Positions 17,757 through 25,964 are shown, counted from the stretch's first letter. The stretch is DNA of 41,522 nucleotides from Alphaproteobacteria bacterium (GCA_029936875.1 JAPYRS010000008.1:1-41522), one strand, 5' to 3'. The notes: generated by a model from the sequence alone, not told the origin. Program-made: numbers and translations.

Positions 17757-18644
17757 TTAGGCGCGGCTCGGTTCCAAAATTCCCGGCCTCAACACCATGC
17801 CTTCCTGCGCGACGACGGAACCCGGTAGAATTTTTGCGACCTGTTCTGCGATCCCGTCCATGAATTCGTCGTTGTGGTCAGGGTCATGATGGAAAACAAC
17901 GTACTGACGGACGTTGGCTTCTTCGCAAAGCCGCGCCCCTTCCTGCCAGGTCGAATGGCCCCACCCGATCCGCGCCTGATATTCATCGTCGGTGTACATG
18001 CCGTCGTAAACGACGATGTCGGCGCCTTCAATCAGTTTCAAAATATTTTCATCGGGATTGTCGGGCCGGTGTTCGGTGTCGGTGAGATAACAAATTGACT
18101 TGCCGCCAAATTCGATGCGGTAGCCGGTGGCGCCGTTGGGATGATTGAGCGGCGCGGTCTTGACCACGACATCGTCGTAGGGATGGAGCGTTTCGCCAGC
18201 ATGAAAATCACGGAATATTACGACCGACTGAAATATCTCCAGCGGCACCGGAAACAGTGGCGCCATCATCATCTCCGACAGGACATAGCGAATATCGTGC
18301 TCCGGCAACAAATGTCCGGCGTAGATTTGAAATTTGTTTTCAGGGACAAAGGCCGGCCGGAAAAACGGCATACCGCAGATATGGTCGAAGTGGGTGTGGG
18401 TTAGAAAGAGATGCGCGTCGACCGAATTTTCGCTCAACAGTTTATTGCCGAGGTAGCGGATTCCGGTCCCAGCATCAAATATCAGCAGGCGGTTTCCACA
18501 CCGAATTTCCAATGTCGACGTATTGCCGCCGTAGCGCACAATATCGGGCGCTGCGCAGGCAACGCTTCCCCGGACCCCCCAGAACCGTACAAAAAAATCT
18601 TTGTCTCCAGGCAAGTCGTCTCCTCCGCCCTCAGTTGCCACCAT
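17757..18644 (-). CDS. MBL-fold metallo-hydrolase (RNase Z/cyclic-nucleotide phosphodiesterase-like)
   Basis: A 295-residue metallo-beta-lactamase-fold hydrolase. FVRFWGVRGSVACA and YGGNTSTLEI are typical of the PhnP/RNaseZ-like branch. Metal ligands are visible: HTHFDH (H83, H85, D87, H88), H168, D189 in LTDTEH, and H252 in VVFHHDPDH. No signal peptide, so it should be cytoplasmic. Members of this branch hydrolyse phosphodiesters; the presence of a cyclic-nucleotide-binding protein elsewhere in the window makes cyclic-nucleotide turnover an interesting but untested idea. It lies 93 bases downstream of the response-regulator gene on the same strand, possibly co-transcribed. Confidence 0.85.
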   Translation of the reverse strand: MVATEGGGDDLPGDKDFFVRFWGVRGSVACAAPDIVRYGGNTSTLEIRCGNRLLIFDAGTGIRYLGNKLLSENSVDAHLFLTHTHFDHICGMPFFRPAFVPENKFQIYAGHLLPEHDIRYVLSEMMMAPLFPVPLEIFQSVVIFRDFHAGETLHPYDDVVVKTAPLNHPNGATGYRIEFGGKSICYLTDTEHRPDNPDENILKLIEGADIVVYDGMYTDDEYQARIGWGHSTWQEGARLCEEANVRQYVVFHHDPDHNDEFMDGIAEQVAKILPGSVVAQEGMVLRPGILEPSRA

Positions 18645-18737
18645 TCTTGCTCAGCCGCGCCGCAATGGCAAAGCCTAACCCATTCGATACATGGGAATTT
18701 TTGGCGTGGATATAAAGGCGGAACCTGAATTTTAGGA

Positions 18738-19430
18738 TTAGACGTTGAGGCTATACCCGCCTGGTTCCGTCACCAGAAGAATGGCGTTGGACGGGTCATT
18801 CTCGATTTTCTGCCGCAAACGGTAAATGTGGGTCTCCAGCGTGTGGGTGGTCACGCCCGCGTTGTAACCCCAGACCTCGGACAGCAGGACGTCCCGGCCA
18901 ATAGCCTTATTTCCCGCACGGCATAAATATTTGAGAATCGCGGTTTCTTTTTCGGTCAGTCGAACCTTGGTTTTCTTCTCATCGTCCAGCAAAAGCATCT
19001 TGGAACTTGGTTTGAACGTGTAGGGGCCGATGCCAAAGGTCGCGTCTTCGCTTTGCTCGTGCTGGCGGAGCTGCGCGCGAATGTGGGCCAGCAACACGTT
19101 GAGGCGGAACGGCTTTGTAATGTAATCGTTGGCACCAGAATCGAGACCAAGGATGGTATCTGCATCGCTGTCGGCGCCGGTCAGCATGATGATTGGTGTA
19201 TTAACATTCGCCCGGCGCATGAGCCGGCAAACCTCGCGGCCATCAATGTCGGGCAAGCCGACGTCGAGTAGGATCAGGTCGAAGTTATTTTGCTTCACCG
19301 ATTCGATCGAAGCCTGACCGGTTTCCTCTTCGACGATTTCAAATTCTTCATGCAACGTAAGCTGCTCGGAAAGCGAAGTGCGCAGCGCTTCATCATCATC
19401 GACAAGCAGAATTCGTTTCGCAAAAGACAT
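18738..19430 (-). CDS. OmpR/PhoB-family response regulator
   Basis: A 230-residue two-component regulator. The receiver domain (1-120) has the acidic pocket DDD (11-13), phospho-acceptor D56 in LILLDVGLPD, T84 in IMLTGAD and K106 in YITKPF. A winged-helix output domain follows (about 130-230), with LTEKETAILKYL and VTTHTLETHIYRLRQKIE as the recognition helix. It should bind DNA as a phosphorylation-dependent dimer. No histidine kinase is adjacent, so the partner kinase must lie elsewhere. ATG 19430 is preceded by GGGGTG. Confidence 0.92.
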   Translation of the reverse strand: MSFAKRILLVDDDEALRTSLSEQLTLHEEFEIVEEETGQASIESVKQNNFDLILLDVGLPDIDGREVCRLMRRANVNTPIIMLTGADSDADTILGLDSGANDYITKPFRLNVLLAHIRAQLRQHEQSEDATFGIGPYTFKPSSKMLLLDDEKKTKVRLTEKETAILKYLCRAGNKAIGRDVLLSEVWGYNAGVTTHTLETHIYRLRQKIENDPSNAILLVTEPGGYSLNV

Positions 19431-19530
19431 TCAACACCCCTTCAGGACTAATTCGGCGCCAGTCTAACGACGCGCCAAGCGTCACGCAAAACAGGAACTT
19501 GTTATCGAACGCCAGTCTTGATTGCCGGGA

Positions 19531-20492
19531 TTAAAGCCCCATTTGGCGTTTCGCGGCTTGGGCCAGCGGCGTTTTCGGGTCCAGAAACTGCTCGATGATC
19601 GAATAATGGTTCAATCCCGGTGCCTCGATTAACTCATGCGGTACCTCGTTTTGCGCCAATTTTTCGACGAGATCTGCGGCCTGGCGGTGGTATTCCTCTG
19701 ATTCGTCGCCGCCGTAAGCAACCACGAGCGGGGCCGCGCCCGTCGGCGGATGCAAAACCGGGCTGTTTCGGGCGGCCGTCTCTGTATCCATCTTGAGCGC
19801 ATCATTCAGATAAGTGAGCCGAATCGGCTCGAGGGCATAAAGGCCGCTGAGGGCCACGCCGCCTTTTACCAGGTCGCCCGGCGTTCCTTCTACAAATCGC
19901 TTCCAATCGGTCGCCAGTACCATCGACGTCAGGTGGCCCCGGCACTATGGCCAGAGACAAAAATTCGCTTGGGATCGCCGCCAAAGGTGGCCGCGTTTGA
20001 ACCGAGCCAAACCATCGCGACGCGGCACTGACGGAGAATTTCATCCATCGTTACCGACGGCGCGAGAGAATAATTGATCACCGCAACATGCGCGCCGAGC
20101 GGGACTAGGCCGGCGGCGACAAATCGAAAATCGTCTTTCAGCCGCGACTGCCAATAGCCGCCGTGAATAAAGACGTGGATCGGCGCACCCGGCTGGCCAC
20201 AGAGAAAGAGATCGAGAGTTTCGTCACGGTGCGGCCCATATGAAATGTCGAGCTGCGTCTCGAACTCGGCGACGACATCTTCATTGGCCTTCGTCCAGCG
20301 ATCGAAATATTGATCGTGATCGGCGACTCGGTCGCGATTGTTGTACTGCGCGTCGAGTGCGGCACGGGTGTACTGGCGGAATACGAGGGGTTCAGTTATT
20401 TGGCCTCGCTGGCCGAAGATCAGGGGACGGTCCTTTGGCAAAGTTTTCGGGGGTCCGGCGGGTGAGACAATTCCAATAGCCGGACTCGACAA
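19531..20492 (-). pseudogene. Kynurenine-formamidase-like alpha/beta hydrolase split by a frameshift
   Basis: Two adjacent frames together give one complete hydrolase. The upstream part (20492-19929) carries the oxyanion motif HGGYW and the nucleophile elbow GHSAG, then stops two codons later. The downstream part (frame of 19923-19531) continues with LTSMVLATDW and holds the acid (AYGGDESEEY) and the catalytic histidine (GLNHYSIIEQF). In homologues GHSAG is followed directly by a (G/A)HL segment; adding one base in the GC run at about 19931-19941 restores GHSAGAHLTSMV. The gene is therefore either recently inactivated or affected by a one-base sequencing error. Otherwise the triad is intact, and the family hydrolyses N-formylkynurenine or small esters. 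Confidence 0.82.
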
Positions 20493-20575
20493 CCGCTTCT
20501 ACTTGCCCCGGCTACGGCCAAGCCTTATGTCAAACCAGAATAGTGTTCTAAACTGCGATCTAACGCCATTTACCG

Positions 20576-21694
20576 ATGCCCAAAACCGAAGCAAACCGAA
20601 ACCCTGTGGTCGGAACGCCGGCCGCAATTCGTGCTGTGAGCCGCGCGGTTGGTGATCTTCGCCGTGGCTTGCCGGTCGGTGTCACGGCGGACGGAAACGC
20701 CTGCCTCGCGGTCGCCGCTGAGCTATTGGACGAGGCAAATTGGGACTGGCTGCGGGCGATTGGTGAACCACAAATCGCGCTGACGGCACACAGGGCGCGC
20801 GTGCTCAATATTCCGCCGACCGGAACGGACGCCGTCATCATCCGAATTTCGCCGGACGCCGCGCTTTCAAACATCAGGGCCTTGGCAGACCCGACCGATG
20901 ACCTGGACCATCCCCTGATGGGTCCGTTTCAGGTGGTCGCCAGCGATGCCGGTGACCCCGCCGCCGCTGGATTACAACTCTGTAAACACGCTCAACTTTT
21001 GCCGGCGGTCGTTTTTGTCTCGATCTCGAATGAGCAATCTCAAAGAGATTCAGAATGGTTGTGGATCGAAGGCGAGTTGATTCATGGATACGGAGAAGCA
21101 GCGGCGGCAACGCTGCGGCAAGTGAGCCAGGCGCGCGTGCCGCTTGCCGGAGCCGAAAATACGCAGATCGTCGCCTTCCGTCCTTCCGACGGATCGATTG
21201 AACATGTTGCGATCATCGTCGGCGAACCGGTTCGAAAGGACCCCGTCTTGGTGCGACTGCATTCATCGTGTTTTACCGGCGACTTACTATCGAGCCTCAG
21301 ATGCGATTGCGGCGAACAGTTACGCGGCGCCATCGAGATGATGTCCGAGCAAGGCAGCGGGGTGCTGATCTACCTTTCGCAGGAAGGGCGCGGCATCGGT
21401 CTGATCAACAAACTGCGCGCCTACAAACTTCAGGATCAGGGCTTCGATACGTTTGACGCGAACCAGCGCCTTGGTTTCGAAAGCGACGAACGTTTGTTTG
21501 CCCCGGCGGCAGAAATTCTTCAGCAGCTTGGCATCAAACGGATCCGTCTTCTGACCAACAATCCGGATAAGGTTGCGGGCCTGACCGACCACGGAATTGA
21601 AGTGATAGAGCGCGTGCCACACGCCTTCCCGCCCAATAATCACAATGAACGGTATCTCGCGACTAAAGGAAGCCGCGGCGGACACCTGCTTTAG
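20576..21694 (+). CDS. ribA: GTP cyclohydrolase II with N-terminal DHBP-synthase-like domain
   Basis: The C-terminal half (about 175-372) is a complete GTP cyclohydrolase II, the first committed enzyme of riboflavin synthesis. VRLHSSCFTGDLLSSLRCDC holds the three zinc cysteines (C232, C243, C245); SQEGRGIGLINKLRAYKLQD and LLTNNPDKV contain catalytic and GTP-binding residues. The N-terminal 170 residues resemble 3,4-dihydroxy-2-butanone-4-phosphate synthase (RGLPVGVTADGNACLAVAAE), but the acidic DDEDRENEGD-type catalytic loop of that enzyme is replaced, so only the cyclohydrolase is expected to work. Divergent from the frameshifted hydrolase. No FMN riboswitch is seen in the short upstream gap. 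Confidence 0.88.
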   Translation: MPKTEANRNPVVGTPAAIRAVSRAVGDLRRGLPVGVTADGNACLAVAAELLDEANWDWLRAIGEPQIALTAHRARVLNIPPTGTDAVIIRISPDAALSNIRALADPTDDLDHPLMGPFQVVASDAGDPAAAGLQLCKHAQLLPAVVFVSISNEQSQRDSEWLWIEGELIHGYGEAAAATLRQVSQARVPLAGAENTQIVAFRPSDGSIEHVAIIVGEPVRKDPVLVRLHSSCFTGDLLSSLRCDCGEQLRGAIEMMSEQGSGVLIYLSQEGRGIGLINKLRAYKLQDQGFDTFDANQRLGFESDERLFAPAAEILQQLGIKRIRLLTNNPDKVAGLTDHGIEVIERVPHAFPPNNHNERYLATKGSRGGHLL

Positions 21695-21834
21695 CGCCAT
21701 TCCAGCCGCGCCGATTGACTCGCGGAATCGCGATTTCGCCCGAAAAGTGAAGCAAACCGGGCATTTCCTGCCGCTTCAGCGACATCCTCACGCCGAAATC
21801 CATCGTAAGTCATTGAAATAAAATCATCTTTATC

Positions 21835-21850
21835 TGGCGCGTCCCTTGCT
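21835..21850 (+). promoter_or_regulatory. Sigma-54 (RpoN) -24/-12 promoter-like element
   Basis: TGGCGCG, four bases, then TTGCT. This matches the RpoN consensus TGGCACG-N4-TTGC at all but one position, with exactly ten bases between the GG and GC dinucleotides. The predicted start would fall near 21861, about 13 bases before the ATG at 21874, leaving room for GGAG. Activator sites were not identified. Confidence 0.55.
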
Positions 21851-21873
21851 TTGGGATAGTTGGAGAATTTGCC

Positions 21874-22260
21874 ATGTCGATTGATGCCCCCTCAGCGGCG
21901 CAAGCCGCGCTGCCCGATTATTCCTACGATCCGGAACCTTCCGAGATCGGAAAGGAATCGCGTGCGGGCAGGCCAGGCGCGGGCAAGTCTGGCGCGGGCA
22001 AACTTTGGGGTAAAGACGGATTTACCTTTGGTGATTTTGTCGACCTGATCAATCCACTGCAACACATACCAGTGGTTTCAAACATTTACCGGGCGATCAC
22101 CGGGGACAAGCTTGATGCCGGCGCGCGCCTTCTCGGCGGCGGGCTGTTTGGCGGCCCGATTGGCTTCATCGCAGCCACCGCCAACACAGCCATCGAAAGG
22201 GCCACCGGGAAAGATCTCGGCGGTCACCCGCACGGTCAATATTGCGATGGCGGAAAGTAA
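21874..22260 (+). CDS. Conserved protein of unknown function, glycine-rich membrane-associated segment
   Basis: A 128-residue protein I cannot name. The N-terminal 50 residues are polar and disordered, with a short repeat (RPGAGKSGAGKLWGK). Then FGDFVDLINPLQHIPVVSNIYRAITGD and a glycine-rich hydrophobic stretch ARLLGGGLFGGPIGFIAATANTAIE follow, which could insert in or lie on a membrane. GGAG precedes ATG 21874, and a sigma-54-like promoter lies immediately upstream. Its end overlaps the start of the next gene by 14 bases. I believe similar sequences occur in other Rhodospirillales, but no function is known to me. Confidence 0.7.
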   Translation: MSIDAPSAAQAALPDYSYDPEPSEIGKESRAGRPGAGKSGAGKLWGKDGFTFGDFVDLINPLQHIPVVSNIYRAITGDKLDAGARLLGGGLFGGPIGFIAATANTAIERATGKDLGGHPHGQYCDGGK

Positions 22261-22741
22261 CCTGCTTGAAGGCGGTGATCAGACGGCGGTGCCGTTTCCG
22301 TCTCGGGCGATTTCAATATTACCAACGCCAACCGAGGCGCCGGTGCTTGCGGCGACCCCGGTTGTTCAGACCGCCGCCCTTTCCGCGGAACGGAGCGTTG
22401 AGCCGAATCCGGTGGCCAGACCGTTGTTTGCGGTTCCCCTGCCGGCGCAATTCTCGGGTCCGTCAAAACGTGATGATCTGGCGCTTGCCGAATTTGGAAT
22501 GAAGCCGATTGAAGGCCCGGTTCAGGCCTTGATGTCGAAACGGGCCGAAGATCTTTCCGCGCAGGAACTGGTTCAGATCCTCGCGCGCTATCAGCTCCGC
22601 AATAATCCGATCCCGCAGACCGGTCCGGCCCTCGCAGGTCAACAGGCTGCAAAAATTGAAGTCGGCATGCCGACCTCGGTCAAGGCTTCCGGATTTCGTC
22701 TCGAAGAATATGAGATTCCCACTCCTGAAATGAAGGACTAA
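22247..22741 (+). CDS. Hypothetical Pro/Ala-rich protein, likely partner of the preceding gene
   Basis: The reading frame could open at 22112, but that part lies inside the preceding gene; ATG 22247 (MAESNLLEGGDQ) gives a 164-residue product with a 14-base overlap typical of coupled genes. The first 90 residues are low-complexity Pro/Ala/Val; the C-terminal half has an ordered helical patch (ALMSKRAEDLSAQELVQILARYQL) and a tail ending EEYEIPTPEMKD. No signal peptide or domain is recognised. Five bases separate it from the L,D-transpeptidase-like gene. Confidence 0.6.
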   Translation: MAESNLLEGGDQTAVPFPSRAISILPTPTEAPVLAATPVVQTAALSAERSVEPNPVARPLFAVPLPAQFSGPSKRDDLALAEFGMKPIEGPVQALMSKRAEDLSAQELVQILARYQLRNNPIPQTGPALAGQQAAKIEVGMPTSVKASGFRLEEYEIPTPEMKD

Positions 22742-22746
22742 ACTTC

Positions 22747-23319
22747 ATGCTTTCCATCACAGTTCCCGCGGGTGTTCCCGCCCTGCCCATTGTTAGCCCG
22801 GAGTCTTCGGTGCCGCATGCAAATATCATTTCGGTGGCAAAGGACGGCACGCTGAAGTGGCGCGGCAAAACATTTCGCTGCGCGACCGGCGGCGGCGGTC
22901 TGAAACTGACCAAGCGCGAAGGGGATGGGGCGACGCCGATCGGCTGTTTTTCGCTGCGGCGTGTTTTGTATCGGCCCGATCGTGTTGAAGTGCCGGAATC
23001 ACTGCTTGGCGTTGAGCCGATTTACGAGAATGACGGGTGGTGCGACGCGCCCAAGGGCCCGGCCTACAACCAACCGGTCTCGCTCCCTCACGCGGCCAGC
23101 GCCGAAGCCTTGTGGCGGGATGACAATGCCTACGACATCATTGTTGTACTCGGCCACAACGATGACCCGGTCGTCGAAAACTGCGGCAGCGCAATTTTCC
23201 TGCACGTGGCGAACGCCGACTTTGCACCGACAGAGGGATGCATCGCCGTCAGCCGCGACGACCTGATCGAAATTCTAAAGGACTGCGATCCGGCAACACA
23301 GATGTACGTACTCGACTAA
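22747..23319 (+). CDS. YkuD-family L,D-transpeptidase-like protein without signal peptide
   Basis: A 190-residue YkuD/ErfK-like domain. GDGATPIGCFSLRRVLYRP is the usual early strand pair, GHNDDP and AIFLHVANADFAPTEGCIAVSRDDL give the histidine and the catalytic cysteine (C165) in an EGCIAV context instead of the common HGC(I/V)R(M/L). Such enzymes cross-link peptidoglycan or attach proteins to it in the periplasm, yet no N-terminal signal or membrane helix is visible here. Either export needs another route or the product acts in the cytoplasm. Third gene of the putative RpoN-controlled operon. Confidence 0.8.
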   Translation: MLSITVPAGVPALPIVSPESSVPHANIISVAKDGTLKWRGKTFRCATGGGGLKLTKREGDGATPIGCFSLRRVLYRPDRVEVPESLLGVEPIYENDGWCDAPKGPAYNQPVSLPHAASAEALWRDDNAYDIIVVLGHNDDPVVENCGSAIFLHVANADFAPTEGCIAVSRDDLIEILKDCDPATQMYVLD

Positions 23320-23332
23320 TCCCAGTTCGAGA

Positions 23333-24010
23333 CTAAGTAGCGACCTGACGCGGACCGAATATCGCGCTGCCGATTCGAACTTCGGTGGCGCCGAATTCGA
23401 TCGCAATTTCAAAATCGTGGCTCATGCCCATGCTGAGTTTGTCGAGGCCATTGCGGTCGGCGATCTTTTTCAGCAACGCGAAATGAAGTGACGGCTCTTC
23501 GTCGGCCGGCGGGATGCACATCAACCCTGTGATGGGGAGTTGACATTCGTCGCGGCAGAACTGAATGAAATCATCGGCGGCGCCGGGCAGGACACCGGCC
23601 TTTTGCGGCTCCTCACCGGTATTGATTTGCACATAACACCGGACCGTCCGGGATTGCGCGGCAAATTCCTTTGCGAGCGAGCGGGCGAGTTTCTCTCGAT
23701 CCACCGTCTCGATGACATCGAACAGAGCGACGACATCCTTCACCTTGTTGGTCTGCAAGGGCCCGATCAGGTGCAGTTCAATGTCGTGAAATTCCGTCCG
23801 TAATTCTGGCCATTTTGATTTCGCTTCCTGAATTCGGTTTTCGCCGAACCGGCGTTGACCCGCTTTGAGGGCCGCTCGAATCGTTTCAGCGCCGTGGGTC
23901 TTGCTGACCGCAACGAGGTTCGTCTGACCAGTTCGACCGGCACGCTTTGCTGCGGCCCGGATCAAATCCTGCACCGTAGCCAAATTCGATTCGAGTTGCG
24001 ATCCAGGCAT
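23333..24010 (-). CDS. YggS/PLPBP family pyridoxal-phosphate homeostasis protein
   Basis: A 225-residue alanine-racemase-fold protein. NLVAVSKTHGAETIRAAL carries the PLP lysine (K37), followed by RRFGENRIQEAKSKWPEL, HLIGPLQTNK, the CYVQINTGEEPQKAG strand and ITGLMCIPP; MGMSHDFEIAIEFGATEVRIGSAIFG near the end is the phosphate-binding signature. Family members have no known catalytic activity; they buffer PLP and influence amino-acid metabolism. It is convergent with the L,D-transpeptidase gene and divergent, by four bases, from the ThiE/TenI-like gene. Confidence 0.92.
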   Translation of the reverse strand: MPGSQLESNLATVQDLIRAAAKRAGRTGQTNLVAVSKTHGAETIRAALKAGQRRFGENRIQEAKSKWPELRTEFHDIELHLIGPLQTNKVKDVVALFDVIETVDREKLARSLAKEFAAQSRTVRCYVQINTGEEPQKAGVLPGAADDFIQFCRDECQLPITGLMCIPPADEEPSLHFALLKKIADRNGLDKLSMGMSHDFEIAIEFGATEVRIGSAIFGPRQVAT

Positions 24011-24014
24011 TTGA

Positions 24015-24683
24015 TTGTTGGGCTTTTCCGACCGGCAGTTGACGTGGCATGGTCATTGGTCCGACGAACAGACGGAGATTGTGTTGGCGGCGACCCTATC
24101 AGAGGCGGCTCAACGCCTCAATTCGCAGAAGCCCGGCAATGGATGGCCCGCGCTGGTGATGGTGACCGACGCCGCCCGTCTGCCGGACCCTGTTGCTGCT
24201 GCGGCTCAAATGCCGCGCGGCAGTGCGGTTTTGTTACGGGATTATCAGCATCCGGATCGGGTCGCGCTGGCCCAGTCATTGCGGCAGGTTTGCCGTGCGC
24301 GGGGGCTAGAATTTTGGGTTGCCGGAGACGTTGGCCTGGCGCTACTGGTCGCCGCCGACGGTATCCATTTTCCGGAACAGCAAGTGAGGCATAGTGGTGC
24401 CTGGCGGCGGCCAAAACCGAATATGCGGATGACCGCTGCGGTGCATTCAAAACCGGCATTGGTCCGTGCCGCAGCCGCTTGCGTTGACGCTGTATTTCTG
24501 AGCCCGGTGTTCGAGACTGCGAGCCACCCGGGTGCGCGCACGTTAGGCGCGGTTCGGTTCGCGGGCCTGGTTCGGGAAAGCCGCTTGCCGGTTTATGCGT
24601 TAGGCGGCATCACGACGGGTTCGGCGCGGCGCCTATACCAAAGTGGCGCCGTCGGCCTTGCCGCCATCAGCGCGTTTCGCTGA
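24015..24683 (+). CDS. ThiE/TenI-like TIM-barrel protein
   Basis: A 222-residue protein of the thiamine-phosphate-synthase superfamily. VDAVFLSPVFETASHPGARTLGAVRFAGL is the ThiE/TenI strand-loop, and YALGGITTGSARRLYQSGAVGLAAISAF the phosphate-binding GGI segment. The N-terminal Q-x-R-x-K substrate loop of true ThiE is replaced by LLRDYQHPDR, and the usual thiazole-binding positions are not obvious, so TenI-like or a divergent role is more likely than canonical thiamine phosphate synthase. The start is uncertain: 24015 nearly abuts the divergent yggS start, and the conserved fold only begins near residue 45. Confidence 0.65.
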   Translation: MLGFSDRQLTWHGHWSDEQTEIVLAATLSEAAQRLNSQKPGNGWPALVMVTDAARLPDPVAAAAQMPRGSAVLLRDYQHPDRVALAQSLRQVCRARGLEFWVAGDVGLALLVAADGIHFPEQQVRHSGAWRRPKPNMRMTAAVHSKPALVRAAAACVDAVFLSPVFETASHPGARTLGAVRFAGLVRESRLPVYALGGITTGSARRLYQSGAVGLAAISAFR

Positions 24684-24700
24684 TCAGGGTTCAAGCGCCG

Positions 24701-24735
24701 GCACAAAAAAAGAGGGCGGACCGAAGTCCGCCCTC
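24701..24735 (-). terminator. Rho-independent terminator of the porin gene
   Basis: A perfect ten-base-pair GC-rich stem (24712-24721 with 24726-24735) closed by four bases that read TTCG in the minus-strand transcript, within a C-TTCG-G context, followed on that strand by a run of seven T. It lies 26 bases beyond the porin stop, ideal for terminating that gene. Confidence 0.92.
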
Positions 24736-24760
24736 CCCATCCACAAAAGGATTTGTAGAT

Positions 24761-25915
24761 TTAGAATCCGACGCGAGTTGCAACAAACACGTTCGTCGCT
24801 GTGTTTTCTGCGCTCTGCACGTTGTCATCATCCTGGATGTCCCACAACCGAACGCCGGCGGAAACCGTTACGCCAGGACCGATGGTCCGTTTGGCGGTGG
24901 CGCCCCAGACGCTGGACTTATCCTGCTTGAGAGCGGTCGAGTTGAGATCGTCTTTCTCACGAACCGCATAACCAGCACCAAACAACCACGGACCCATCGA
25001 GTAGCTGATCGCTACACGATAGCTGATGTCATCACCAGTCCGGAGTGTCTGAACGGAGTTGTTGACCTCAGCTGCATTGTACGTGCCGCCAATGGCGATC
25101 GAACCAAAGGCGATCTGCGCGCCAACGTTCCACCAAGTCTGGTCATCAAGGAAATCGGCAGCCTGAGCGACACGTTCCTGAGAACCGTTGGCATACAGGA
25201 AAGAACCCTTGAAACTTACGTCGCCAAAGTTGCCGACATAACCAAGACCGACTTCAATAACTTCTGAAATCTGACCACTCGTCGCCACGTTGGTGATCGT
25301 ATCAACGGCACCACCACCGCTGACCCCAGTTCCACTATCTAAACCTGGTTCCGGCTCGTAAGAAACACCGATCTGGAAGCCATTAAAGCGAGGCGTGTAG
25401 TACGAAATCTTCGGCGAATCGCTGCTCCGGCCAACCGGATAGATGAACGCACCGGTATCGCCGCCGCCACTGTTGACGTAGATGAATTCAGCCGCACCGA
25501 TGATGTGGTTGTAATCAACTGCCGGGCCGAGGGTCAGCATCTTCGAAGCTGCACCGTCGCGTCCGCCAAGTTCGATCGTGCCCCAGGCATCGCTGGAGAA
25601 ACGAAGGAAGTTTTCATCGATCTCATCGCCCGAAGACTGCGCTTCGAGTTCGACAACAACCGAGACCTTAACGCCGTTATCAAGCGTCGTAGAACCTTTG
25701 AAGTGAATTTCGCCAGACTGCGCGAGCGAATGATTGCGATCGTTAAGGCCAGGCTCGGCAACGCCACCAACGGTGCCGTCGTCTTCAGAAACATAGCCAA
25801 AGGCCATAGCCATATTGCCGCTCATGCCGAGGCTGATGGGATCCGCTGCCATTGCGCCAGTGGACATAAGTCCGGCGGCAACAAGGGCCGAGGTCCCCAG
25901 GAGTACTTTTTTCAT
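24761..25915 (-). CDS. Outer-membrane porin
   Basis: A 384-residue porin. The signal peptide is MKKVLLGTSALVAAGLMSTGAMA with cleavage before ADPISLG. The mature protein is an amphipathic beta-strand series with short periplasmic turns (FGYVSEDDG, VSVVVELEAQ, WGTIELGGRDG, KISYYTPRFNGFQIGVSYEPE), and ends in VATRVGF, with the C-terminal phenylalanine used for BAM-mediated assembly. These traits fit general trimeric porins of alphaproteobacteria. It is monocistronic: a promoter-like element and a leader lie upstream and a strong terminator downstream. Substrate range cannot be read. Confidence 0.92.
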   Translation of the reverse strand: MKKVLLGTSALVAAGLMSTGAMAADPISLGMSGNMAMAFGYVSEDDGTVGGVAEPGLNDRNHSLAQSGEIHFKGSTTLDNGVKVSVVVELEAQSSGDEIDENFLRFSSDAWGTIELGGRDGAASKMLTLGPAVDYNHIIGAAEFIYVNSGGGDTGAFIYPVGRSSDSPKISYYTPRFNGFQIGVSYEPEPGLDSGTGVSGGGAVDTITNVATSGQISEVIEVGLGYVGNFGDVSFKGSFLYANGSQERVAQAADFLDDQTWWNVGAQIAFGSIAIGGTYNAAEVNNSVQTLRTGDDISYRVAISYSMGPWLFGAGYAVREKDDLNSTALKQDKSSVWGATAKRTIGPGVTVSAGVRLWDIQDDDNVQSAENTATNVFVATRVGF

Positions 25916-25964
25916 TCCAAAACCCTCTCAATTGCGCGAATTCAAGATGAATCCGCGTCGTTAT

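Noticed and set aside
22112-22246. Upstream extension of the Pro/Ala-rich protein
   Set aside because: This part is an out-of-frame copy of the preceding gene; the ATG at 22247 gives a normal short overlap.
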